A stretch of 64,000 bases of DNA from JANNSO01 sp964485395 (lineage in GTDB: Bacteria; Spirochaetota; Spirochaetia; Treponematales; UBA12059), in the NCBI GenBank assembly GCA_964485395.1, contig CAZAJF010000001.1:1-64000 (forward strand), in the 5' to 3' direction. Each line of letters starts with the position of its first letter. Positions within the stretch are counted from its first letter, which is position 1. This document shows, piece after piece, positions 23,598 to 31,035 of this stretch. The position numbers were made by a program, and so were the translations under genes. The notes beneath the pieces were generated by a model, which was not told the origin of the DNA, made no database searches, and saw only the letters and a list, made by a program, of their open reading frames with translations.

Positions 23598-25685
23598 TCA
23601 GCGCGTCTCGGCCAGCTCACGCTCCAGCACTGCTATCTCCTCGCGCAGGCGAGTTTCCTTCTCCGCCTTGCACTTGGGGCACTCGAAGTGCTCTCCGGAA
23701 ATATATCCGTGGATGGGGCACACGGAGAACGTGGGCGACATCGTGTAATACGGAATGCGGTAGCGCTCGGACAGGTTCTTGATGAGGTCGCGCACCGCGT
23801 GCCAGTCGTCCACCGCCTCGCCCAGGAATATATGGAACACCGTGCCGCCGGTGTAGCGAGTCTGCAGCGATTCCTGGTGGTCCAGCGCCTCGAACAGGTC
23901 GCTCGTGTATTCGGCGGGAAGCTGCGTAGAGTTGGTGTAGTACGGTTCCTCGGTACCCGCGGTAATTATATCCGGATACTGGCTCTTGTCGTGCTTGGCC
24001 AGGCGGTACGACGTGCTCTCCGCAGGGGTTGCCTCCAGGTTGAACAGGTCTCCGGTATCTTCCTGGTAGTCCGCGAGGCGCTTCCTCATGTAATCCAGCA
24101 CTTCGCCGGCGAAAGCCTTGCCTTCGGGCTCGGCGATGTTCTTGCCCAGGAAGTTGACGCAGCACTCGTTCATGCCCACGAGGCCGATGGTGGAAAAATG
24201 GCTGTCGAAATTCTTGAGGTAGCGGCGGGTATACGGAAACAATCCGCCGGTAAGAAGCTTGGCGCATACCTTGCGCTTGATGACGAGGCTCTGCGACGCC
24301 AAGTCCATGAGCCTGTCCAGCCTTCGGTAAAAATCCGTCTTGCCCTGCGCCAGGTAGCCGATGCGCGGCATGTTCAGCGTTACGACGCCGATGGAGCCGG
24401 TAAGCTCGTCCGAGCCGAAGAGACCGCCGCCGCGCTTGCGAAGTTCGCGCTTGTCCAGCTGCAGGCGGCAGCACATGGAGCGCACGTCGCTGGGGTCCAG
24501 GTCCGAGTTGACGAAATTCTGGAAATACGGCGTGCCGTATTTCGCGGTCATCTCGAATAAAAGCCGCGCGTTGTCCGAGTCCCAGTCGAAGTCCTTGGTT
24601 ATGTTGTAGGTAGGAATGGGATACTGGAAACCGCGGCCGTCCGCGTCGCCGCCAAGCAGCAACTCGATGAACACCTGGTTTATGAGATCCATTTCCTTCT
24701 GGCAGTCGCCGAAGGTAAAGCTCATGTCCTTGCCGCCCACGACCGCGGGCCTGTCGCGCAGGTCCTCGGGACAGCGCCAGTCCAAGGTAATATTGGTAAA
24801 CGGGGCTTGGCTGCCCCAGCGGCTGGGCGTGTTCACGCCGAACATGAAACTCTGCAGACACTGGCGCACGTCGTCCGCGCTCATGGAATCGTTTTTTACG
24901 AACGGAGCGAGATACGTATCGAAACTGCTGAAAGCCTGCGCTCCGGCCCACTCGTTCTGCAGGATTCCCAAAAAGTTCACCATCTGCTGGATAAGCGTGG
25001 ACAGATGCTTGGCGGGGGCGCTCGTGATCTTGTCGGGAATGCCGCCCAGGCCTTCCGCTATCAGCTGCCTGAGGCTCCAGCCCGCGCAATAGCCTGAGAA
25101 CATGGAAAGGTCGTGCAGGTGAAAGTCGGCGTTGCGGTGCGCGTCGGCGATGTCTTCGGTATAGATATTGCGCAGCCAATAGTTGGCGGTAATGGTTCCG
25201 GAATTGTGGAGGATGAGGCCGCCCAGCGAATAATTGACGTTGGCGTTCTCTTTGACGCGCCAGTCGGCTTGCCCCAGGTAGCCGTCCATGGTGGTGTTGA
25301 TGTCCAGCATGAGCTTTTTGGCGTCGCGCAGGGCTTCGTGGCGGGCGCGGTAGAGAATATAGGCGCGAGCTACGGACGATTCCTTGTCCTCAAGCAGCGA
25401 GGTTTCCACCAAGTCCTGGATTTCCTCGATGGCGGGGATGGAATTCTGGTGGCGTGCCGATAAAAGGAGCGCAAGTCGCGTTTCCACGTCTGCGGTGATG
25501 CGTTCCACCTGGTTCTTGTCCGCGTGGCCTTTTACCGCCTTGAAGGCTTTTTCTATGGCGCCATAGATGCGCTCGCGGTCGTACGGCTCAATCTTGCCCG
25601 AACGCTTTGCCACGAAACGGCCCGATTCCGAGCTTCCGCCCAGGAGACTGCGCCACTGCGGAAAAACCTGATCCTTGTCAGACAT
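23598..25685 (-). CDS. nrdD: Class III ribonucleoside-triphosphate reductase, catalytic part without glycyl segment
   Basis: NrdD reduces NTPs to dNTPs without oxygen. This 695-residue chain has an N-terminal ATP-cone (about 24-120) for allosteric control, the barrel with active-site cysteines in SGYCAGW and SMCCRL, and a C-terminal zinc site CPIHG...CPKC. Normally the glycyl radical motif R-x-x-G-Y follows the zinc site, but here the protein ends with a helix (TRLREEIAVLERELAETR) and no radical glycine. The missing segment is encoded by the next ORF. The short helices ending this protein and starting the next have similar heptad-like patterns and might pair. It is the second gene of an NrdR-controlled operon. 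Confidence 0.9.
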   Translation of the reverse strand: MSDKDQVFPQWRSLLGGSSESGRFVAKRSGKIEPYDRERIYGAIEKAFKAVKGHADKNQVERITADVETRLALLLSARHQNSIPAIEEIQDLVETSLLEDKESSVARAYILYRARHEALRDAKKLMLDINTTMDGYLGQADWRVKENANVNYSLGGLILHNSGTITANYWLRNIYTEDIADAHRNADFHLHDLSMFSGYCAGWSLRQLIAEGLGGIPDKITSAPAKHLSTLIQQMVNFLGILQNEWAGAQAFSSFDTYLAPFVKNDSMSADDVRQCLQSFMFGVNTPSRWGSQAPFTNITLDWRCPEDLRDRPAVVGGKDMSFTFGDCQKEMDLINQVFIELLLGGDADGRGFQYPIPTYNITKDFDWDSDNARLLFEMTAKYGTPYFQNFVNSDLDPSDVRSMCCRLQLDKRELRKRGGGLFGSDELTGSIGVVTLNMPRIGYLAQGKTDFYRRLDRLMDLASQSLVIKRKVCAKLLTGGLFPYTRRYLKNFDSHFSTIGLVGMNECCVNFLGKNIAEPEGKAFAGEVLDYMRKRLADYQEDTGDLFNLEATPAESTSYRLAKHDKSQYPDIITAGTEEPYYTNSTQLPAEYTSDLFEALDHQESLQTRYTGGTVFHIFLGEAVDDWHAVRDLIKNLSERYRIPYYTMSPTFSVCPIHGYISGEHFECPKCKAEKETRLREEIAVLERELAETR

Positions 25686-25690
25686 GAGCC

Positions 25691-26176
25691 TTAGTCCTCC
25701 CCGTCCCGTTCACGCTCGAGCCTTTGAATTTCCTGCAGAAACTCAGCCATCGTTTCGAATTTTCTATATACGCTCGCAAAGCGGACGTAAGCTACCTTAT
25801 CTATCGCGTACAGTTTGTTCAGGGTAAGTTCCCCGAGGGACGTACTCTGCACTTCGTTGCCGCCCTTGCCCAGCATGGCGGCTTCGTCTTCTATCTCGTT
25901 TAGCAGGTTTTCTATGCACATCTGCGAGACGGGACGCTTCTCGAGTGCTCGACGAAGGCCACGTTCCAGTTTTTGCCGGTCGAAGGGCTCGCGCCTGTCG
26001 TCCCGCTTAACCACCATCAGTGATTTTTCTTCTATGCGCTCGTAACTCGTAAAGCGATAACCGCAGGATAGGCATTCCCGTCTACGGCGGATGCTCTCTC
26101 CATTGGCTAACGTACGGGAATCGGTTACCCGATCATCCATGGAAAAACAATGAGGACACCTCATTGCAAGCGCCAT
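25691..26176 (-). CDS. nrdR: NrdR transcriptional repressor of ribonucleotide reductase genes
   Basis: NrdR senses ATP/dATP through an ATP-cone and represses nrd operons by binding 16-bp NrdR boxes. The 161-residue protein (157 if the second ATG at 26164 is used, which fits the usual MRCPHC start) shows the zinc ribbon CPHC...CLSC, the RRRREC and FTSYER signatures, and an ATP-cone at about 55-140. A NrdR-box-like palindrome overlaps the promoter upstream, so the operon appears autoregulated. The gene stops five bases before the nrdD start. Neither start has a strong ribosome site. Confidence 0.95.
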   Translation of the reverse strand: MALAMRCPHCFSMDDRVTDSRTLANGESIRRRRECLSCGYRFTSYERIEEKSLMVVKRDDRREPFDRQKLERGLRRALEKRPVSQMCIENLLNEIEDEAAMLGKGGNEVQSTSLGELTLNKLYAIDKVAYVRFASVYRKFETMAEFLQEIQRLERERDGED

Positions 26177-26244
26177 GCCAAAATGTGCAGAAACATATTT
26201 TTATTGGAAAAAATACAAGTGCTGGTAGTCCTTTTTAGAAGCAT

Positions 26245-26280
26245 ACACATCATATAGTACCATCGGCTGGATTTTGTCAA
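26245..26280 (-). promoter_or_regulatory. nrd operon promoter with overlapping NrdR box
   Basis: On the minus strand TTGACA (26275-26280) is followed after 18 bases by TATATG (26251-26256). The 16-mer GTACTATATGATGTGT (26245-26260) matches the NrdR-box consensus at 12 of 16 positions and covers the -10 element. The usual second box about 31 bp away is at best degenerate. Confidence 0.65.
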
Positions 26281-26383
26281 GTCTGAAAATTTAAAAAAAG
26301 GTCGATAGGACTTGCTTTCCCAGGCGTTATGAAGGATCATATACACATCCTATTGCGTACTGCTACACATATTGGAGGGAATT

Positions 26384-26734
26384 ATGACTTTTGCTGACAA
26401 AATGAGGGACTGGGTGGACAAAGGCTTAAAAACGTCAAAAGACGCACTTGCGCAGGCTGGCGAAAAAGTTCAGCAGCTCGGGGAAAAAGGCGTTTTACGA
26501 ATGGAGATATTGCAATTGCGCTCTCAGGCCCAGAAGCTGACCACCCGCCTCGGAGCCGAAGTCTACGAAACGCTGGTTGAAAAAGGACAAAAAACCGTAG
26601 CCAAGGATTCACCCGCCGTACGCGAGACCATAGACAAGATCACCGTCCTTGAAACCACCATCGATGAAAAAGAAAAAGCCTTTGCAAAGATCGGCGGCAA
26701 GGAAGAAGAGCTGAACGAACCCAAAACCCCCTGA
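26384..26734 (+). CDS. Conserved-looking helical protein of unknown function (116 aa)
   Basis: The 116-residue protein starts at ATG 26384, nine bases after GGAGGG. It is almost wholly helical with heptad-like charged repeats: MTFADKMRDWVDKGLKTSKD, EILQLRSQAQKLTTRLGAEV and a C-terminal ITVLETTIDEKEKAF, then a polar tail. No signal, membrane segment or cysteine is present. The N-terminal amphipathic helices resemble small stress- or membrane-associated proteins, but I cannot name a family. It is divergent from the nrd operon across a 207-base intergenic region and ends in a strong terminator inside the 3' end of the convergent methyltransferase gene. Confidence 0.65.
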   Translation: MTFADKMRDWVDKGLKTSKDALAQAGEKVQQLGEKGVLRMEILQLRSQAQKLTTRLGAEVYETLVEKGQKTVAKDSPAVRETIDKITVLETTIDEKEKAFAKIGGKEEELNEPKTP

Positions 26735-26747
26735 ACGGGACTTTGTT

Positions 26748-27608
26748 TTACCGGCCGCCATCCAACATGGCGGCTTTTTTATTGATGCAAGATACATAGA
26801 GCGGCCCCGCTCCATGGCACGCATCAGGCAGAAACTGGATGCCGCAACCGGTTTTTTCCGCCAGCGCCGCAAGATGGGCGGAATCTTCGTCGGCCGGCTC
26901 AGGCAAGGACAAACCCACAGCGTCGCCATATTTCTTGCGCAGGCGCAATACCGGCCCGTCGTTTTCCTCAGCCGACAGCGCGCAGGTAGCGTAAACCAGA
27001 ACTCCGCCGGGAGCCAGAAGCAGAAACGCGCTGGACAGCAGCGCCCATTGCCGCTGCGCCAGATTCTTGACCCGCGCTTTTGTCCACTGGCCCAGGGCCT
27101 TGGGGTCTGCCACGACATGGCGCTCGCTGGAACAGGGCGCATCGAGGAGTATCGCCGAAAATCGGCCGTGCTCGCTTTTTCTGCCACCCGCAGCCGCCGC
27201 GTCAAAGCCGGATACGGTAACCATGGCGCGCGCGGCCTCAGGCAAATGCAGGTTCAGCACGTCGACGAGGCGCCGCCGCCTGTCGCTGGACAGCTCGTTG
27301 GCCAGAATCCGCGCACCTGGATACACTCCTGAGAGCATGCTCGCCGTCACCAGGGTCTTTCCGCCCGGCGCGGCGCACGCATCCAGGATTTGCGCCGGGG
27401 CATCGCCTTCTTCCGGCGGAAACGCGCAAAGCACCGCCGCGCAGAAAATACGGGCGGCGCACACCGAAGCTGAATCCATGAAGTACGGTTGCATGAGTCC
27501 GTCCGCATAACCGTGCGAGTCGCCCTGCGCCAGAAGCGCATCGCGCAGTCCAGGCCAGCGGCTTGCGAAGCGCTCGGAAAAAAACTCGTTAAACTCGGCT
27601 TCGCCCAT
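26748..27608 (-). CDS. RsmB/NSUN-type RNA cytosine-C5 methyltransferase
   Basis: The 286-residue enzyme carries the AdoMet-binding motif DACAAPGGKTLV (about 70-81), motif IV DAPCSSE and motif VI YATCALS with the paired cysteines used by NSUN/RsmB/RsmF enzymes to methylate cytosine at C5 in rRNA or tRNA. It lacks the N-terminal NusB-like domain of RsmB and the C-terminal PUA-like domain of RsmF, so the exact target cannot be assigned; a NSUN4-like minimal enzyme is the closest description. The start at ATG 27608 is the first in frame. It is divergent from the phosphatase gene at 27678. Confidence 0.8.
   Translation of the reverse strand: MGEAEFNEFFSERFASRWPGLRDALLAQGDSHGYADGLMQPYFMDSASVCAARIFCAAVLCAFPPEEGDAPAQILDACAAPGGKTLVTASMLSGVYPGARILANELSSDRRRRLVDVLNLHLPEAARAMVTVSGFDAAAAGGRKSEHGRFSAILLDAPCSSERHVVADPKALGQWTKARVKNLAQRQWALLSSAFLLLAPGGVLVYATCALSAEENDGPVLRLRKKYGDAVGLSLPEPADEDSAHLAALAEKTGCGIQFLPDACHGAGPLYVSCINKKAAMLDGGR
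26754..26780 (+). terminator. Terminator of the 116-aa gene
   Basis: GCCGCCAT (26754-26761) and ATGGCGGC (26767-26774) form an 8-bp stem with CCAAC loop followed by TTTTTT. It lies inside the last codons of the convergent methyltransferase gene. Confidence 0.9.
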
Positions 27609-27677
27609 CGATCCGACATCCTTCCGTTTGAAAATTCTTTGGTAGCAATGCTTCGCGTTTTTTGTTACACTTGAGTA

Positions 27678-28421
27678 ATGATCAGAGCATTTATATTCGA
27701 CCTTGACGGCACGCTCGTAGACACCCTGGGCGAGATTGCCGAAGTAATGAACGACATTTTACAGGAACGGGCATGGCCTGCCTACCCGACCTCCGCCTAT
27801 CGAGCCATGGTAGGCAAAGGATTACGGGCGCTTTTAAATTCCGCCGTGCCCAAAGACGCTTCCTACGACCCCGAAGAGCTCTATGCGCATACGCTGGAAC
27901 GTTTCGAAAAACGGGGGGCGGGCAATTCCGTTCCTTATCCGGGTACCGTTGAAACGCTCCGGGACCTGGATAGAAACGGGATACCCCTTGCGGTCCTGTC
28001 CAACAAGCCTGACCCCATAACGCGCATCGTAGTGGCGCAGCTGTTTCCCAACATACCCTTTGCGTTCGTGCGCGGAGGCGTCGACGGCATGCCCATAAAG
28101 CCGCATCCGTCCAGCGCCCTCGATGCCCTGGCTTCCATGCGCGCCATGGTGGACAAGGATTACTACTCGGGCATCAGCGATTCCTTTCTGCTGGGGCCGC
28201 TGGGATCGATATTGTCGCCCAATCCGGAGCGACAGCCCGATCAGTTGCGCGCCGGAGACTGCGCACTCGTCGGAGATTCCGACGTGGACATCAAAACCGC
28301 CCAGAACGCGGGCATGATGCCCGTAGGCGCGGCCTGGGGTTTCAGGGGCGAGGAAGAGCTGCACGCAGCGGGCGCCCGTTACGTGTTCAATTCGATTCGC
28401 GAAATATTACGCTTGATATAA
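27678..28421 (+). CDS. HAD-superfamily phosphatase, phosphoglycolate phosphatase-like
   Basis: The 247-residue protein shows the HAD motifs: FIFDLDGTLVDT with nucleophile D8 and acid D10, a threonine/serine motif II LSNKPDP, a lysine (IKPHPS) and motif IV GDSDVDIKTAQNAG. An alpha-helical cap (about 15-85) follows motif I, as in phosphoglycolate phosphatase (Gph), which removes 2-phosphoglycolate made during DNA repair. An insert at about 155-190 lies before motif IV and is unusual in length. Substrate specificity cannot be read from the sequence. It is the first gene of a likely three-gene unit with the phosphohexomutase 24 bases downstream. Confidence 0.82.
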   Translation: MIRAFIFDLDGTLVDTLGEIAEVMNDILQERAWPAYPTSAYRAMVGKGLRALLNSAVPKDASYDPEELYAHTLERFEKRGAGNSVPYPGTVETLRDLDRNGIPLAVLSNKPDPITRIVVAQLFPNIPFAFVRGGVDGMPIKPHPSSALDALASMRAMVDKDYYSGISDSFLLGPLGSILSPNPERQPDQLRAGDCALVGDSDVDIKTAQNAGMMPVGAAWGFRGEEELHAAGARYVFNSIREILRLI

Positions 28422-28445
28422 GGCTATTCAGTAAGGAGCTGGGAT

Positions 28446-30191
28446 ATGGACAAAAAAACCGTACTTGAGCGCGCGCGCGAGTATCTTTCCAAGGAAACCG
28501 ACGCGACATTCAAGAACCAGGTGGAAACCCTGGTGGCGCAAGACAACATGAAAGAGCTTGAAGATCGATTCTACCGCGACTTGGAGTTTGGCACCGGCGG
28601 GCTTCGCGGCCTTATCGGCGGCGGTTCCAACCGCATGAATTCCTACGTCGTCCGCAGGGCCACCCAAGGGCTCTGCGACTACATAAACGCAAACGTCAAG
28701 GGAAAAACCCTCTCGGCCTGCGTGGCCTACGACTCCCGCCACTATTCGGACGTATTCGCCCTGGACGCGGCCCTCATCTTTGCCGGCAACGGCATCAAGG
28801 CCTATCTTTTTTCCAGCCTGCGGCCCACGCCCGAGCTTTCGTTCGCCATCAGGCAACTGAAAGCCGATACGGGCCTCGTCATAACCGCCAGCCATAACCC
28901 TCCGGCCTACAACGGCTACAAAGCCTACTGGAACGACGGTGCCCAGGTAATCGAGCCTTACGACCAGGGAATAATCGCGCGGGTAAATTCAGTTTCTTCC
29001 ATTAAGGTGATGGATAAAGCCGAAGCGCTCAAAAAAGGCCTCCTCGTCATGATAGACAAGGAAGTGGACGAACCCTATGTGGCCATGGTCAAGGCACAGT
29101 TGTTCCGCCCCGAGTTGTTCAAGAAAATGGCCTCCGACGTAAAAGTAGTCTACACACCGCTCCACGGAACGGGAGCCATGCACTTTGAGCGCGTCATGGG
29201 CGACTTAGGCCTTTCCGTAAGCACCGTGCCCGAGCAAAAAGCCCCCGATGGCGATTTTCCTACGGTGGCGTTCCCGAATCCCGAGGAATCTGCCGCCTTA
29301 AAAATGGCGCTGGAACTGGGCGTAAAGGTTCAAGCCGATGTCGTCATGGCCACCGATCCGGACGCGGACCGTCTGGGTATCGCGGTACCCGACGGCAAAG
29401 GCGGCTTTACTTTGGTAAGCGGCAATCAGCTCGGCGCCTTGCATGCAGACTATATTTTACTGTCTCGCAAAGAATTGGGCCGCATGCCCAAACGCCCAGC
29501 CATCATAAAAAGCATCGTTACCACGGAATTGCTCGCCCGCATCGCAAAAAGCTACGGCGCCGAGTGCCACGACTGCCTGACGGGCTTTAAATGGATAGCC
29601 GACTTGATGCGCCGCTACGAAAAGGACGGGCTTGATTTCGTGTACGGCACCGAGGAAAGCTATGGTTACCTGGTGGAAACCGAAGTACGCGACAAGGACG
29701 GCATCAGCGCGGCGGCCATGACCGCGGAAATGACACTCTACTGGCGCAGCAAGGGCAAAACCCTCCTAAACCGTCTGGACGAGCTGTTCATGCAGCACGG
29801 TTACCACGAAGAAAAAGGCATCAACAAGTATTTTGAAGGCGCAAGCGGCATGGACGTGATGCAGGGCATTATGGGAAATTACCGAAAAGCCCAGCCCGCC
29901 ACCTTGGGTGGACTGAAGGTCGTGCGCATCAGGGACCTGAAAACTGGGCTTGTCTGGGACACCGCCAATACGGCGGCCGCTGCTAAAATAGAGCTGCCTG
30001 CCAGCGACGTAATCCAATGGTACCTTGAAGACGGTACGCTGGTTACCGTGAGGCCGAGCGGCACGGAACCCAAGATCAAGTATTATATTCTGGCCAGAAC
30101 CGAAGTAACGGCGGGGCTTGCGGCGGCGCGGGAATGCAGTTCCGTTAAAACGGCGTCCATCCTGACGGACATACGGAAGGTACTCGGATGA
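28446..30191 (+). CDS. Phosphoglucomutase/phosphomannomutase family enzyme
   Basis: The 581-residue alpha-D-phosphohexomutase interconverts sugar 1- and 6-phosphates. It carries the phosphoserine loop TASHNPP (S149), the metal-binding loop DPDADR (304-309), the sugar-binding loop GTEESYGY and the C-terminal phosphate-binding RPSGTEPKIK. The length and FGTGGLRG N-terminal motif match the PgcA/PGM2-like subgroup used for glucose-1-phosphate formation rather than shorter phosphomannomutases. A GGAGCTGG ribosome site precedes ATG 28446. Its stop overlaps the start of the exonuclease gene by four bases. It probably feeds glycogen or cell-envelope sugar synthesis. Confidence 0.92.
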   Translation: MDKKTVLERAREYLSKETDATFKNQVETLVAQDNMKELEDRFYRDLEFGTGGLRGLIGGGSNRMNSYVVRRATQGLCDYINANVKGKTLSACVAYDSRHYSDVFALDAALIFAGNGIKAYLFSSLRPTPELSFAIRQLKADTGLVITASHNPPAYNGYKAYWNDGAQVIEPYDQGIIARVNSVSSIKVMDKAEALKKGLLVMIDKEVDEPYVAMVKAQLFRPELFKKMASDVKVVYTPLHGTGAMHFERVMGDLGLSVSTVPEQKAPDGDFPTVAFPNPEESAALKMALELGVKVQADVVMATDPDADRLGIAVPDGKGGFTLVSGNQLGALHADYILLSRKELGRMPKRPAIIKSIVTTELLARIAKSYGAECHDCLTGFKWIADLMRRYEKDGLDFVYGTEESYGYLVETEVRDKDGISAAAMTAEMTLYWRSKGKTLLNRLDELFMQHGYHEEKGINKYFEGASGMDVMQGIMGNYRKAQPATLGGLKVVRIRDLKTGLVWDTANTAAAAKIELPASDVIQWYLEDGTLVTVRPSGTEPKIKYYILARTEVTAGLAAARECSSVKTASILTDIRKVLG

Positions 30192-30838
30192 GCTGGAGCC
30201 GGGGTAATGGCCCCGGCGAAAGCCGAAACTACCAGAAACGCGGAAGCACCCGTACAAGCCGGCTGGAAAGCGACGACCTGGACGCCTTGCTCAAGCTGTT
30301 GCCGGTATCTACCTTCGTGGCTTTCGATTTCGAGACCACGGGCCTAAGCGCGGCCACCGAGCGGGTCGTGGAAATCGGAGCCGTGAAGTTTACCATGACA
30401 CTGAGCGAAGACGGCTGGGAGGCCAAGCCGGGAGCTATCTACCAGAGCCTTGTGCATCCGGGCAGGCCGATTCCACGCGAAGTTACGAATATCCACGGCA
30501 TCAGCGACCTGGATGTCGTCAATTCGCCCTCGTTCAAGGACATCGCCGGCGACTTTCTGGCTTTTATTGATTCCTGCGTGCTGGTGGCTCATAACGAGCC
30601 CTTCGACCGCAGTTTTCTTCTCGCCGAGACGGCCCGGGCTGGCCTAATCGCTCCCACTTACAAAGCGTATGACACGATTTCATTGGCAAAAACAGCCATA
30701 AGCGGGCTGCCTTCCTACTCGCTTGGCAATCTTGCTCGTAGTTTTGCCTTGCGGCAGGAAGCCGCCCACCGAGGCGACGACGATGCGCGGGTATGCATGG
30801 AAATTTTCGGCCGCTGCTGCAGATTGATTTTTCGCTAA
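30188..30838 (+). CDS. DnaQ-like DEDDh 3'-5' exonuclease
   Basis: The 216-residue protein contains the exonuclease motifs of the DnaQ/RNase T superfamily: ExoI FDFETTG (D47 and E49), ExoII VAHNEPFDRSFL, and ExoIII HRGDDDARV giving the DEDDh type. Such enzymes serve as proofreading subunits of DNA polymerase III or as stand-alone nucleases. The first 35 residues are polar and likely flexible. There is no polymerase domain, and the canonical polC/dnaE proofreading gene would be elsewhere. It starts by overlapping the phosphomutase stop (ATGA), so it is co-translated. Confidence 0.85.
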   Translation: MSWSRGNGPGESRNYQKRGSTRTSRLESDDLDALLKLLPVSTFVAFDFETTGLSAATERVVEIGAVKFTMTLSEDGWEAKPGAIYQSLVHPGRPIPREVTNIHGISDLDVVNSPSFKDIAGDFLAFIDSCVLVAHNEPFDRSFLLAETARAGLIAPTYKAYDTISLAKTAISGLPSYSLGNLARSFALRQEAAHRGDDDARVCMEIFGRCCRLIFR

Positions 30839-30863
30839 AAACTAATATTGCACTACTATTTTG

Positions 30864-30875
30864 GTCGAAATCGAC
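30864..30875. promoter_or_regulatory. GTCGA-type dyad upstream of the first giant lipoprotein gene
   Basis: GTCGA-AA-TCGAC is a perfect short palindrome about 130 bases before the -12 element of the sigma-54 promoter at 30992. A partial copy (GTCGATATTGAAC) lies at about 30940. Similar dyads precede the second giant gene, making this a candidate enhancer site. Confidence 0.4.
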
Positions 30876-30991
30876 ATTTTTGTAAAAAAATGCTTTCCTT
30901 AAAAAAAAATCAATAGTACACTGAAAATCGTAATTGCATGTCGATATTGAACTTAGCAAAATCAATATTGCATTTATAAGATTATAGATTT

Positions 30992-31006
30992 TGGCATGCT
31001 CTTTGC
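30992..31006 (+). promoter_or_regulatory. Sigma-54 (-24/-12) promoter of the first giant lipoprotein gene
   Basis: TGGCAT-GCTCT-TTGC has the invariant GG and GC of RpoN promoters at the correct spacing and matches TGGCAC-N5-TTGC at all but one position. Transcription should start near 31018, leaving a leader of about 18 bases with GGAGG before the TTG start at 31036. Confidence 0.75.
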
Positions 31007-31035
31007 TACTACGTATCATCTACTTGGAGGTTTCC

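Noticed and set aside
30991..31035. ATG start at 30991 for the first giant lipoprotein
   Set aside because: This ATG lies inside the sigma-54 promoter and has no ribosome site; TTG 31036 follows GGAGG and gives a clean lipoprotein signal.
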